Positions 26,583-33,742 of a DNA stretch of 35,653 nucleotides are shown here, piece by piece. The notes below the pieces were generated by a model, which was not told where the DNA came from, made no database searches, and saw nothing but the letters and a program-made list of their open reading frames with translations. Position 1 is the stretch's first letter. Each line of letters starts with the position of its first letter. Both the position numbers and the translations under genes were made by a program. Origin of the DNA: Candidatus Methanoflorens stordalenmirensis (GTDB taxonomy: Archaea; Halobacteriota; Bog-38; Methanoflorentales; Methanoflorentaceae); the NCBI GenBank assembly GCA_003139855.1, contig PLGY01000051.1, positions 29,193 to 64,845 of the forward strand, read 5' to 3'.

Positions 26583-27245
26583 ATGCTTGAGTCACTGGTT
26601 CGGCAACTGAAAAGCAACGATCCAGCAGTCCGGACGAAAGCAGCCACGACCCTTGGAAATAGCGGTGAAAAAAGCGCAGTATCGTTTCTTGTAAGAGCGC
26701 TTGTCGATGAAAACAGGCACGTTCGCCGAGCCGCTTCTGCAGGCCTTGGACAAGTGTGGACGGATGAGGCTGTGACGCCCTTGTGCACGGCTCTAAACGA
26801 TACGGACTGGTTTGTCCGATGGAATGCTGCGCTGGCCCTAGGACTGATAGGCGATCCACGAGCCGTCGATCCTCTCATCGGGGCTTTGCACGACGCGAAC
26901 AGGTACGTGCGTCGAAACGCAGCCGAAGCTCTTGGAAACATCAAAAACAAGAGCGCGACCGGCCGGCTCATTGAGTCGCTTCAGGACCCAGACGTGGACG
27001 TCAGGTGGAACGCGGCTGACGCGCTCGGAAAACTGCGAGACCAGAACGCAACTGATCCTCTCATTCACGCATTGAGTGACCCGGACGAATTTGTGCGAGA
27101 GCGTACCGCGGACGCGCTCGGCAGGATAAGAGATGTACGCGCAGCGGCTGCTTTGCAAGCCGCGCTCAAGGACAGCCACGAAGACGTTCGAAAAACTGCG
27201 GCGGAAGCGCTCGAAAAAATTGAGCTAAGAGACGCGCGATCGTAG
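26583..27245 (+). CDS. HEAT-repeat protein (PBS-lyase type repeats)
   Basis: A 220-residue protein made of about seven tandem repeats of roughly 31 residues, each with the pattern D..VR..AA.ALG..... A.. L...L.D. Examples are DPAVRTKAATTLGN, NRYVRRNAAEALGN and DEFVRERTADALGR. Such alpha-helical solenoids bind other proteins; no enzymatic residue is visible. ATG 26583 is preceded by a purine-rich GAGGGAGGAGGGG. The frame is open to 26547. It stands alone and its partner is unknown. Confidence 0.85.
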   Translation: MLESLVRQLKSNDPAVRTKAATTLGNSGEKSAVSFLVRALVDENRHVRRAASAGLGQVWTDEAVTPLCTALNDTDWFVRWNAALALGLIGDPRAVDPLIGALHDANRYVRRNAAEALGNIKNKSATGRLIESLQDPDVDVRWNAADALGKLRDQNATDPLIHALSDPDEFVRERTADALGRIRDVRAAAALQAALKDSHEDVRKTAAEALEKIELRDARS

Positions 27246-27309
27246 TCGGGGTTAGGTGCGACAACCGAGTCAATAGTGCGAGATCAACGCGCGCTAAAGA
27301 CCTGCAACG

Positions 27310-27320
27310 TTTTTAAATAT
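27310..27320 (+). promoter_or_regulatory. TATA box for the small orphan gene
   Basis: TTTTTAAATAT lies about 33 bases before ATG 27348. Initiation near 27340 would give a very short leader. Confidence 0.5.
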
Positions 27321-27347
27321 GATTACGCTGTCACTACAACAGGAAGC

Positions 27348-27611
27348 ATGGCAGACACTCTGAGCACAATGGGAGAAGTGGACCGCGCCGTCGCAGCTAT
27401 CAAGCAAATAAAAGAGCGGACCGCGAAGTTGCCGCCAGTACTCGTAGAAGCTTATAGAGAGACTCTTGAATCGGCTAGCAGCGCAATCGTCCGTCGATTC
27501 TTTGAAGGTCTCGCGAATCAATGCCCCGACGCGTTGGAATACTTCATAGACGTAGACAAACAAAAAAAAGCCGACGACGAGAAGCAAACCAAACTCGATA
27601 CCATCTCATAA
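27348..27611 (+). CDS. Small helical protein of unknown function
   Basis: I do not recognise this 87-residue protein. It is soluble and predicted to be almost all helical, with two long amphipathic helices (about residues 8-25 and 29-50) and a Lys/Asp-rich end (DKQKKADDEKQTKLD). ATG 27348 is chosen from the TATA box 33 bases upstream; the frame is open to 27276. No neighbour suggests a role: the HEAT-repeat gene ends 102 bases upstream. Confidence 0.5.
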   Translation: MADTLSTMGEVDRAVAAIKQIKERTAKLPPVLVEAYRETLESASSAIVRRFFEGLANQCPDALEYFIDVDKQKKADDEKQTKLDTIS

Positions 27612-27951
27612 GAAGCTCAAACTGCGTCGGCGTTGTCAAGCACGAGGCACGCTAGATAAATGACCTTTTTTCAGTTGGGCGGCTTTTTGCACGGAACCCC
27701 GTCAGCATCAACAAAGCGAGCACTTCGCTCTCTGCCGGAGACACGTTCTCGGCCGATCCTTAGGAAACGCCGTAGCCAGAACCGTCCCGATGCACTCGCC
27801 TAGGCGCGAACAGTCTGGCTACGCAATGAGGCCTTGGCCCTTAACGCGCGTCTAAGCTGAAGTAATCTGTTATTGTGTCAATCAAGCCGATGGCGAAAAG
27901 AGATTTCGAGACTTGCAAAGTTGCCTTTTTCCGTTATTTTTTTAATCATCT
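27612..27951. other. Gap with T-runs and a nested inverted repeat
   Basis: About 340 bases without a gene. CTTTTTT near 27664 and GCTTTTTG near 27682 may end the upstream transcript. A 53-base nested inverted repeat (27771-27823) is listed separately. The AT-rich end (27925-27951) likely holds the promoter of the next unit. Confidence 0.4.
27771..27823. repeat. Nested inverted repeat
   Basis: CGTAGCCAGA at 27771-27780 pairs perfectly with TCTGGCTACG at 27814-27823. The palindrome CGCCTAGGCG lies inside. The element could form a two-level hairpin in RNA or a cruciform. No protein-coding frame explains it. Confidence 0.5.
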
Positions 27952-28134
27952 ATGATTGAAACGACAATGAAAAAGGTAAATAACGGCTTTTTGCGATATT
28001 TTGGAGATACGAAAAAGGCAAAACTCTTTAATAATGAAATCGATATTCTTCCGCTTTTGATCATCCTGACCGTATTTATCGTACTGCGACCACTTATGCT
28101 GGCAAGGAAGAAGAATGACATCGGTGGCTGTTGA
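27952..28134 (+). CDS. Small membrane protein coupled to modC
   Basis: A 60-residue protein with a basic N-terminal part (about residues 7-27) and one hydrophobic segment, DILPLLIILTVFIVLRPLML, followed by RKK. It probably has a single membrane span. The gene overlaps the start of the ABC ATPase by 20 bases, so translation is likely coupled. I know no family for it. It might be a start remnant of a membrane component of the transporter or an independent small protein. A second in-frame ATG at 27967 is possible. Confidence 0.45.
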   Translation: MIETTMKKVNNGFLRYFGDTKKAKLFNNEIDILPLLIILTVFIVLRPLMLARKKNDIGGC

Positions 28135-29203
28135 GGGGGCATACGCACGCCTCGGCGATTTCAGACTGCAGGATATCAGCGTCAGCGTCGAAAGTGGCGA
28201 ATTCTTTGTCATTCTTGGTCCCAGTGGCGCTGGGAAAACGGTCTTGCTCGATCTGATCGCAGGATTCATTTATCCACGACAGGGGCGGGTGCTCCTCGAC
28301 GGAACAGACATATCTTTTTTACCGACAGAGAGGCGGCATATCGGCTACATGTTCCAAAACTATGCTCTGTTCCCAAACATGAGCGTATACAAGAACATCA
28401 AATTCGGTCTGAGGTATACAAAGCTGGCCGATTACGGACGAAGAATCGAGGATATCATGGAACTGGTGGGGATTGCTAAGCTCAGAGACCGAACCCCTAC
28501 CACGCTGAGCGGTGGAGAGCAGCAACGAGTGGCTCTCGCTCGATCCTTGATTCTTGAGCCGAGCGTTCTCCTTCTCGATGAGCCCCTGAGCGCTCTCGAC
28601 AGTCGGTCACGAGATTTGCTTCGCGAAGAACTGCGAGATGTGATTGACCGGTTTGAGATTACGGCCTTGTTCGTGACCCATGACCAGACAGAAGCCCGGT
28701 TGCTGGCAGACCGGCTCGGGGTCATGTATGATGGCCGGCTCATACAAAGCGGTTCGGTGCATGAAGTCTTTGATAAACCGGAGGATAAACGGGTTGCCTC
28801 GTTTGTTGGGATGGAGAACCTTTTTGAAGGTACCGTTGTTGCTCAGAAAGACGGAATTATTACCGCCGATATAGGCAATGCCACTATTGAAGCCGTCGCA
28901 AACAATGAAAGAGGCGACAGGGTACTCTTAGGAATCAGACCGGAAAACGTTACCGTGATGCTCGAACAAGTTGTCAGCAGCGCGCGGAATACTTTCAACG
29001 GCACAGTCAAGCAGATATTCTACCTTGGACCTATCAACAAGGTGATCATCGACTGTGGGTTTATGCTGGCTGCGTACGTCACGAACATCTCCACAGAAAC
29101 GCTCAGACTCGATCGGGGCAGCGAGGTCAGCGTCGCTTTCAAAGCGACGGGGGTAAACGTGATCGGCGAAGGACAGCGGAGTCGCAAAACTATGCCACGA
29201 TAA
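28115..29203 (+). CDS. modC: Molybdate/tungstate ABC transporter ATP-binding protein
   Basis: The ATPase of a molybdate or tungstate importer (ModC/WtpC type), 362 residues. Walker A is GPSGAGKT near residue 36, the Q-loop is in YMFQNYALFP, the signature is LSGGEQQR, Walker B is VLLLDEPLSALD, and the H-loop is in LFVTHDQTEA. A C-terminal TOBE-type regulatory region begins near residue 235 and includes LLGIRPENVTV. AAGGA lies 6 bases upstream of ATG 28115. The substrate is inferred from this region and from mop, modA and modB nearby; other oxyanion importers share the ATPase architecture. It is 6-7 kb away from modA and modB, which is unusual. Confidence 0.85.
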   Translation: MTSVAVEGAYARLGDFRLQDISVSVESGEFFVILGPSGAGKTVLLDLIAGFIYPRQGRVLLDGTDISFLPTERRHIGYMFQNYALFPNMSVYKNIKFGLRYTKLADYGRRIEDIMELVGIAKLRDRTPTTLSGGEQQRVALARSLILEPSVLLLDEPLSALDSRSRDLLREELRDVIDRFEITALFVTHDQTEARLLADRLGVMYDGRLIQSGSVHEVFDKPEDKRVASFVGMENLFEGTVVAQKDGIITADIGNATIEAVANNERGDRVLLGIRPENVTVMLEQVVSSARNTFNGTVKQIFYLGPINKVIIDCGFMLAAYVTNISTETLRLDRGSEVSVAFKATGVNVIGEGQRSRKTMPR

Positions 29204-29215
29204 GGGAAGGAGCAG

Positions 29216-29380
29216 ATGCACTCCACTCATGCAAATAACAGAAGGCGGTCGCAGGCGGGTCGCATACGTGGTCTTGCTCGACAATCAAGTGAAACCCTCG
29301 CAGAAAAACTCGTCGGTTTCCTCGAGCCGCAGTTCCTGCACCCGCGGCTTGCGGAGAGAATACCCTTTTTGGACTCCTGA
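29216..29380 (+). CDS. Possible small protein downstream of modC
   Basis: A 54-codon frame that begins MHSTHANNRRRSQAG and ends LAERIPFLDS. It starts 13 bases after the modC stop and is preceded by GGAAGGAG at a short distance (3 bases to the ATG). It has a basic N-terminus and a helical, amphipathic C-terminal part. I know no family. It could be a small gene of the modC unit or a chance frame; its reality depends on conservation. Confidence 0.3.
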   Translation: MHSTHANNRRRSQAGRIRGLARQSSETLAEKLVGFLEPQFLHPRLAERIPFLDS

Positions 29381-29388
29381 TGCCGAAG

Positions 29389-30015
29389 TTACAACGATAG
29401 CAGCCGATCGCGATAGCGCTGTAACTGCTCTTCGCGCTCATCAGAAGAGAGCGATGGGACGCCATACGCAACAAACGGTGGCAAGACTTCGACGCCAGCC
29501 GTCCGGAACATGTTGCGAGCGAAGGTGAGCAGGACGTTAATATCCCCCGCTGGTCCTTCCGGAGCGTACATCGCAGCACCGCCCCCTGTTGTGCATGCTA
29601 ACAGCGCCTTCTTGCCCGAAAGGAGCGGGTCATAGGTCGCGAAGTTTACCGCTATACCATTGGCCAAAACGCGGTCGCACCACCCCTTCAAAATCGCCGG
29701 GAAAGACTGCCACCAGAGAGGAAATTGGAAAATGATGAGATTGGCCCAGTCAACTTTCTCAATTTCCTTCGTGATATCGTCAGCGAAGGTTCCTCTCATA
29801 GCAGCGTGGTACTGTTCGTTGGTCAGATCAAAGAAATTCGGATTTTGTCGCTCTTTGAAATCGTGCTCATCCAGCGTTGCCTTAAAATTCGTGGCATAAA
29901 GATCTGAGACCTGTACTGCGTGCCCCGCCTCGGTTAGAGCGTCGACGGCAGCTTCTCGCATTGCTGCATTAAATGAGCGCGGATTTGGGTGCGCATAGAC
30001 GATAAGTACGTTCAT
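29389..30015 (-). CDS. NAD(P)H dehydrogenase (quinone), flavodoxin-fold family
   Basis: A 208-residue flavoprotein of the NQO1/MdaB/KefF family that reduces quinones or similar acceptors with NAD(P)H. The N-terminus MNVLIVYAHPNPRSFNAAM is the FMN/FAD phosphate-binding start, and IIFQFPLWWQSFPAILKGW and LACTTGGGAAMY are the usual flavin-contacting parts. GAGGAG lies 10 bases before the ATG. The family is mainly bacterial, which, with its place in the accessory region, hints at transfer. It faces modC tail to tail. Confidence 0.88.
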   Translation of the reverse strand: MNVLIVYAHPNPRSFNAAMREAAVDALTEAGHAVQVSDLYATNFKATLDEHDFKERQNPNFFDLTNEQYHAAMRGTFADDITKEIEKVDWANLIIFQFPLWWQSFPAILKGWCDRVLANGIAVNFATYDPLLSGKKALLACTTGGGAAMYAPEGPAGDINVLLTFARNMFRTAGVEVLPPFVAYGVPSLSSDEREEQLQRYRDRLLSL

Positions 30016-30592
30016 TCTTTTACCAGCTCCTCGCGTGACTTAGCCTTATAATGGACTTGATTTTGCATAATATGTATAAAAAGACTTAGCACTTATTGTG
30101 GGGCTAGAGCTCCCTTCCTTTACGCTTTGCGGAGATCCTCCCCGAAAATAAAAGGTCAGACGTTAAGATGGACGAAATGGACGGCTTCGTTACAGAGCAA
30201 AGTTGACGCGGGCGTGTGTAGTCCTCTTCGCATTACTGCTTGCAACATCCGACTGGCAGTGCACGTCGCACCTGTAATCAAACCAGACGAATGCAACGAT
30301 CACTCACAGCTGCAAAAACAGTAAGCGTTGGCGTTTACAAAAATGGTGCAGCCACGCGAGATGACGACGAGCTCGGTTAGGAGCGCGCAAAGAACAACCA
30401 GTACAAGTTTTTTCGCATTCTTAGCTGGTCTTCTTTATTCATGGTCAGCATTTAGGAGGGAACGCCTTCCCGTGTGGCTACAAGTGCTTCACGACATTGA
30501 ACCGCGCATGTTCAACGGCGCTAAGCTGGTGAAATAAGCAACGATTTTGCTTCTCGCTGCTTGTACACAGCATGAGGGTGGTTATACTTAAG
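30016..30592. other. Gap between the quinone reductase and the mop unit
   Basis: About 580 bases. The first 70 hold the reductase promoter. I see no convincing gene in the rest; short open frames here have poor composition and no ribosome binding sites. The right end becomes AT-rich and carries a ModE-like operator. Confidence 0.4.
30074..30083 (-). promoter_or_regulatory. TATA box for the quinone reductase gene
   Basis: On the minus strand CTTTTTATAC lies about 60 bases before the ATG at 30015; initiation near 30052 would include the GAGGAG ribosome binding site. A second element, ATTATAAG at 30045-30052, would start too close to that site. Confidence 0.4.
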
Positions 30593-30616
30593 CGTTATTA
30601 CTAATTAGTCACAACG
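30593..30616 (+). promoter_or_regulatory. ModE-like operator before the mop unit
   Basis: An imperfect 24-base dyad, CGTTAT-N12-ACAACG, flanked by AAG and CTT that lengthen the symmetry. It is nearly the same as the element at 34800-34823. From memory, the Escherichia coli modA operator has the same form (CGTTAT-N12-ATAACG). It ends directly before a TATA box (30618-30625). Confidence 0.6.
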
Positions 30617-30617
30617 C

Positions 30618-30625
30618 TTTTATAA
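30618..30625 (+). promoter_or_regulatory. TATA box for the mop transcription unit
   Basis: TTTTATAA directly follows the ModE-like operator. Initiation is expected near 30645-30650, about 245 bases before mop. Confidence 0.5.
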
Positions 30626-30643
30626 CACAAATCACATGTTAGC

Positions 30644-30880
30644 TTGAGGCTTGGGATCCCCCAAACCTTATCTCCCAGATTTGTTGAAGAAGCAGCGGCA
30701 TATGCACGGCGTGTGCATATGTCATCTTCTTTGCCTAGCGATCGTTGGCTATATGAATTATGCTTTGTATTTGATTATGCATCTTTTCCTGAGCAATTGT
30801 TTTCAAGAGAGGTAACCGCGAAAGAAGATGGCCAAAGCAGTGCAAGGACAAATGATAAGAACCAACAGGTTAAGCTGTAA
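30644..30880 (+). CDS. Possible 78-residue leader protein upstream of mop
   Basis: An AT-richer frame between the operator/TATA region and mop, ending 13 bases before the mop ATG. It begins at a TTG near the predicted transcription start and has an internal ATG at 30719. The translation has a helical part (PRFVEEAAAYARRVHMSS) and an aromatic stretch (DRWLYELCFVFDY), then a polar tail. I know no family. It contains a 9-base inverted repeat. It may be a small gene, a leader peptide or untranslated leader. Confidence 0.35.
   Translation: MRLGIPQTLSPRFVEEAAAYARRVHMSSSLPSDRWLYELCFVFDYASFPEQLFSREVTAKEDGQSSARTNDKNQQVKL
30699..30721. repeat. Perfect inverted repeat in the mop leader
   Basis: CATATGCAC at 30699-30707 and GTGCATATG at 30713-30721 are a perfect 9-base dyad with a 5-base spacer. 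It lies about 50 bases after the predicted transcription start and could be an operator or an RNA hairpin. Confidence 0.5.
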
Positions 30881-30893
30881 AAGGTGATACAAA

Positions 30894-31100
30894 ATGCCTG
30901 TTAGCATACGTAATCAATTTCCCGGTACAGTCAAAGAAGTAAAGTTAGGCACTGTAATGGCCGAGATCATCGTGCAAGTTGGTGGTGGCAATCAGTTCAT
31001 TTCAGTTATCACTAAAGATGCCGCAGAGGACCTCGCACTCAAAGCCGGCGATGAAGTGACTGTGCTGGTGAAATCAACATCGGTCATGATTCAAAAATGA
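30894..31100 (+). CDS. mop: Molybdopterin/molybdate-binding protein (Mop, TOBE domain)
   Basis: A 68-residue molbindin that binds molybdate or tungstate in the cytoplasm as an oligomer. It begins MPVSIRNQFPGTVKEVKLG, which is the classical start (S-x-R-N-x-x-x-G-x-V), and continues with VMAEIIVQVGGG, ISVITKDAAEDLALKAGDEV and VLVKSTSVMI. GGTGAT lies 5 bases before the ATG. A ModE-like operator is found 280 bases upstream, so expression probably follows the molybdate level. Confidence 0.93.
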   Translation: MPVSIRNQFPGTVKEVKLGTVMAEIIVQVGGGNQFISVITKDAAEDLALKAGDEVTVLVKSTSVMIQK

Positions 31101-31268
31101 TATTGAACCCTGAAAAACCGACTTGACCTCAGTGCTAAGGAGAACGAGATACTCCGGATCCCCTAAACGAGATACGAAGCACATTTCGTCTAATCATATG
31201 CTCCAACCGCCACAGCTCACACGAGAACAAGTGGTGCTGATGAATCTCCAGGAGGGACGCTTGTAGCT

Positions 31269-32711
31269 GTGCCGAAGATGTTGATCTACGGCGAATGGGT
31301 TCCTGCGGCAGCAGGCCGTTCCATTAGCGTCTATAACCCGGCTACCGGCGAGGCTGTAGACGAGGTTCCCGCAGCATCGGCTGAAGACGTAGCCACCGCC
31401 ATTGGGGCAGCGCACTCCGCCTTTCCTGCTTGGGCGCACACGCCTGCTGTAAAGCGTGCCGAGCTGCTCGACAGGTCACGCGGTTTATTGCTGTCCCGCC
31501 GGGAAGAAATTGCGCGGTCCATTACAGAAGAATGCGGAAAACCGTTGCGCCAATCACGTTCAGAAATCAACGTTGCAGCTGATTTTATCCGTTGGTACGC
31601 TGAAGAAGGAAGACGCTCGTATGGTGAATGGATTCCCGATCCCCTACCAGATCGACGTTTGCTGACCATTCGACAACCGATAGGGGTCGCTGCAATCATC
31701 ACTCCTTGGAATTTTCCTGCCTATATGGTTGCGAGAACGGCCACCGCAGCCTTGGCCGCAGGCTGCACAGTCGTCATAAAGCCAGCCAGACAAACCCCCC
31801 TCACAGCATTTGCTCTGGCTCGCGCGTTTAACGACGGAGGAATACCTCCAGGTGTCGTGAACGTAGTCACCGGCGACGCAAGTGTCATTGGACAAGCGTT
31901 TCTTGAGGATCAACGCGTGAGAAAGATCTCCTTTGCAGGTTCGCCCGATGTGGGCAAACTACTGATGCGGGGAGCGGCGAATCACGTCAAGCGAGTTTCA
32001 TTAGAGCTCGGAGGTCATGCGGCCTTTATCATTATGAGCGATGCAGCTCTTGATCGAGCTATCGACGGTTTGATGTCGGCCAAATTCCAAAATGCGGGCC
32101 AAACGTGCATAGCTCCTAACCACGTCTATGTACATTCGAGCTTGCTTGAAACCTTCTTAAAGCTGCTGTGTTCCCGCGTCGAGAGACTCAAGGTAGGCAA
32201 CGGTCTTGATCCAGAGACCGACGTAGGTCCGCTTATAAATCGAGATGCACTCGAAAAAGTGAGTAGCCACGTCAACGATGCCATTGATCACGGAGCACGC
32301 CTGCTAACCGGAGGACATCAACTCACTGCGGATGCCCAAGCAGAGGGCAACTTCTATGCACCAACCATATTAGCGGACGTGGCCCCACCAATGCGCATAA
32401 CGTGCGAAGAAACCTTTGGACCGGTCATCGCAGTGACCGCTTTTGAATCCGACGACGAAGCAATCGACCGTGCGAACAGCACGCAATACGGACTGGCAGC
32501 TTATATCTACACACGCGATTTGAGCAAAGCAATACGAATTGCAGAGCGACTCGATGTCGGAATGGTTGGAGTGAACGATACACGAATCGCAGCCGTTGAA
32601 GCTCCCTTTGGAGGGGTAAAACTGAGTGGCATTGGTCGCGAAGGCGGTCGTGAAGGATTGGCAGCTTTCATGGAAACTAAGCAGTTAGCGCTTCGGATTG
32701 GGCCTGCGTAG
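31269..32711 (+). CDS. Aldehyde dehydrogenase, succinate-semialdehyde dehydrogenase-like
   Basis: A 480-residue NAD(P)-dependent aldehyde dehydrogenase. The cofactor and active-site motifs are TPWNFPAYM, VIKPARQTPL, FAGSPDVGKLL, LELGGHAAFI (catalytic Glu) and NAGQTCIAPN (catalytic Cys), then EETFGPV. The whole sequence is most like succinate-semialdehyde dehydrogenases (GabD type), but the substrate cannot be assigned with certainty. The GTG at 31269 has GGAGGG 12 bases upstream; ATG 31278 is the alternative. The family is mostly bacterial in distribution. It is not a molybdenum enzyme, so its place beside mop may be chance. Confidence 0.9.
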   Translation: MPKMLIYGEWVPAAAGRSISVYNPATGEAVDEVPAASAEDVATAIGAAHSAFPAWAHTPAVKRAELLDRSRGLLLSRREEIARSITEECGKPLRQSRSEINVAADFIRWYAEEGRRSYGEWIPDPLPDRRLLTIRQPIGVAAIITPWNFPAYMVARTATAALAAGCTVVIKPARQTPLTAFALARAFNDGGIPPGVVNVVTGDASVIGQAFLEDQRVRKISFAGSPDVGKLLMRGAANHVKRVSLELGGHAAFIIMSDAALDRAIDGLMSAKFQNAGQTCIAPNHVYVHSSLLETFLKLLCSRVERLKVGNGLDPETDVGPLINRDALEKVSSHVNDAIDHGARLLTGGHQLTADAQAEGNFYAPTILADVAPPMRITCEETFGPVIAVTAFESDDEAIDRANSTQYGLAAYIYTRDLSKAIRIAERLDVGMVGVNDTRIAAVEAPFGGVKLSGIGREGGREGLAAFMETKQLALRIGPA

Positions 32712-33005
32712 TGTTAGATTTTTAAACGTGAACAAGTATCTAGAGTCGAAGCCGGCAAGCTAAAGTCGGGCAGACTCTTTGATAGCGATGACGAATCGAG
32801 CACCCTCGGGGACCGCTTGAGGACGGTTGCAGGATCTCTGGATACTTTGGGGTATCTAGTGGGCATTACCGCTTTAACCAGCACCTTTTAGGCCTTTTTT
32901 CCGGAACCGGCCGAAGCCTGCCCTTCTAAAGGGTAAACGCACAGATATTTTGGGCGCAATCATTGCCAAAGATTCGCATAGCTTAAAGGACTGACGCAAC
33001 TCTTT
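32712..33005. other. Gap with a start-less open frame
   Basis: About 290 bases. A plus-strand frame is open from about 32725 to the TAG ending near 32889 with protein-like composition (for example DRLRTVAGSLDTLGYLVGIT), but it has no ATG or GTG start. It may be the 3' remnant of a lost gene. A CTTTTTTCC run lies near 32895. Confidence 0.3.
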
Positions 33006-33302
33006 TTAGATCCCGCCCGGCAACGCGGAGCGTCGTGCTTTGTCTCTTAATTCCTTACACGTCTTTCTAAGCTGCTGCGCTTTTTCATATTCGTTGAGGG
33101 CTATCAATTTCGCTGCCAAGGCTTCTCCCGCTTTGGCCGCAGCCATGTTGTCGCTCTTCTCCTCATTCAAGAAGAGTTCAATCTCTTCATTGCTGAGGGA
33201 CGACTCCTTCTTATTGGTGTCACCGATAAGAAAACGGACTTTAGCCAGCCGCACCTTAGTCAGCCTTAAATCTGCTGAATTTCCATTATAAGGCCTCGTC
33301 AT
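33006..33302 (-). CDS. Phage-like small protein
   Basis: A 98-residue protein. The start of the conserved part, VRFLIGDTNKKESSLSNEEI, then ELFLNEEKSDNMAAAKAGEA and LAAKLIA, resembles small proteins in the head/neck gene clusters of tailed phages (R-x-L-I-G-D-T ... L-S-D-E-E-I ... A-A-A-x-A). The C-terminus is a basic helix (QLRKTCKELRDKARR). It directly follows the decayed reading frame at 33305-33536. It suggests a remnant of a virus or provirus. No ribosome binding site is clear. Confidence 0.55.
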   Translation of the reverse strand: MTRPYNGNSADLRLTKVRLAKVRFLIGDTNKKESSLSNEEIELFLNEEKSDNMAAAKAGEALAAKLIALNEYEKAQQLRKTCKELRDKARRSALPGGI

Positions 33303-33304
33303 GC

Positions 33305-33536
33305 TTATTTGAGCATCTCTTCACTATTTACAGGTCGATAAAATATGCGTTCGAGCATATCAAAAAGCTCATTAAAAGCCCCCATGTCACCACTCGACTC
33401 ATCAATATTACCCGTAGGCCATTTTAGCCAATTTTTTGAGCTTCTGCGTAGAGGAATTTTTATCAGGGTGGTACTTGGTCACGAACCGAACAGGCGCCAG
33501 AAGCGCCAACCAGTCGAACAGCCGGTCTTGACCGCC
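33305..33536 (-). pseudogene. Frameshifted reading frame with an HPD motif
   Basis: On the minus strand one frame gives DRLFDWLALLAPVRFV and then TKYHPDKNSSTQKLKKLAK and MAYG before a stop. Removing one G from a GGG at about 33410 joins it to NIDESSGDMGAFNELFDMLE and RIFYRPVNSEEMLK, which ends 3 bases before the phage-like gene. YHPDKN is the hallmark of J-domain co-chaperones, but the upstream part is cut by stops at about 33537, so this identity is tentative. A TATA box lies upstream. A young frameshift or a sequencing error in the G-run are both possible. Confidence 0.4.
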
Positions 33537-33588
33537 TTAGTGCTGGCCGATCTAGGGTACTTGAAACTTCGTTGTAAACTGTTCTAAT

Positions 33589-33598
33589 CTATATAAGG
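33589..33598 (-). promoter_or_regulatory. TATA box upstream of the phage-like unit
   Basis: On the minus strand CCTTATATAG lies about 55 bases upstream of the decayed frame. Initiation near 33567 could drive both this frame and the phage-like gene. Confidence 0.4.
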
Positions 33599-33742
33599 AA
33601 GGCATCCTTCGTTTTGACTCTGCTCACCTCAATCGTTCGCACTCTAAAAAAGAGGCACCGCACCGCACGCGACGGCGGGTGCGATCAGGACGTATTGCCC
33701 CGAGCTTACTGCGAATGCTTTATTCGGGGCCTTTGCTCCTGG

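Noticed and set aside
30328-30537. 69-residue plus-strand protein with a hydrophobic part
   Set aside because: TTG start, no ribosome binding site, Arg/Ser-rich composition and no family resemblance.
33345-33587. 80-residue plus-strand protein
   Set aside because: It is antisense to the HPD-motif frame, has no ribosome binding site and has shadow-like composition.
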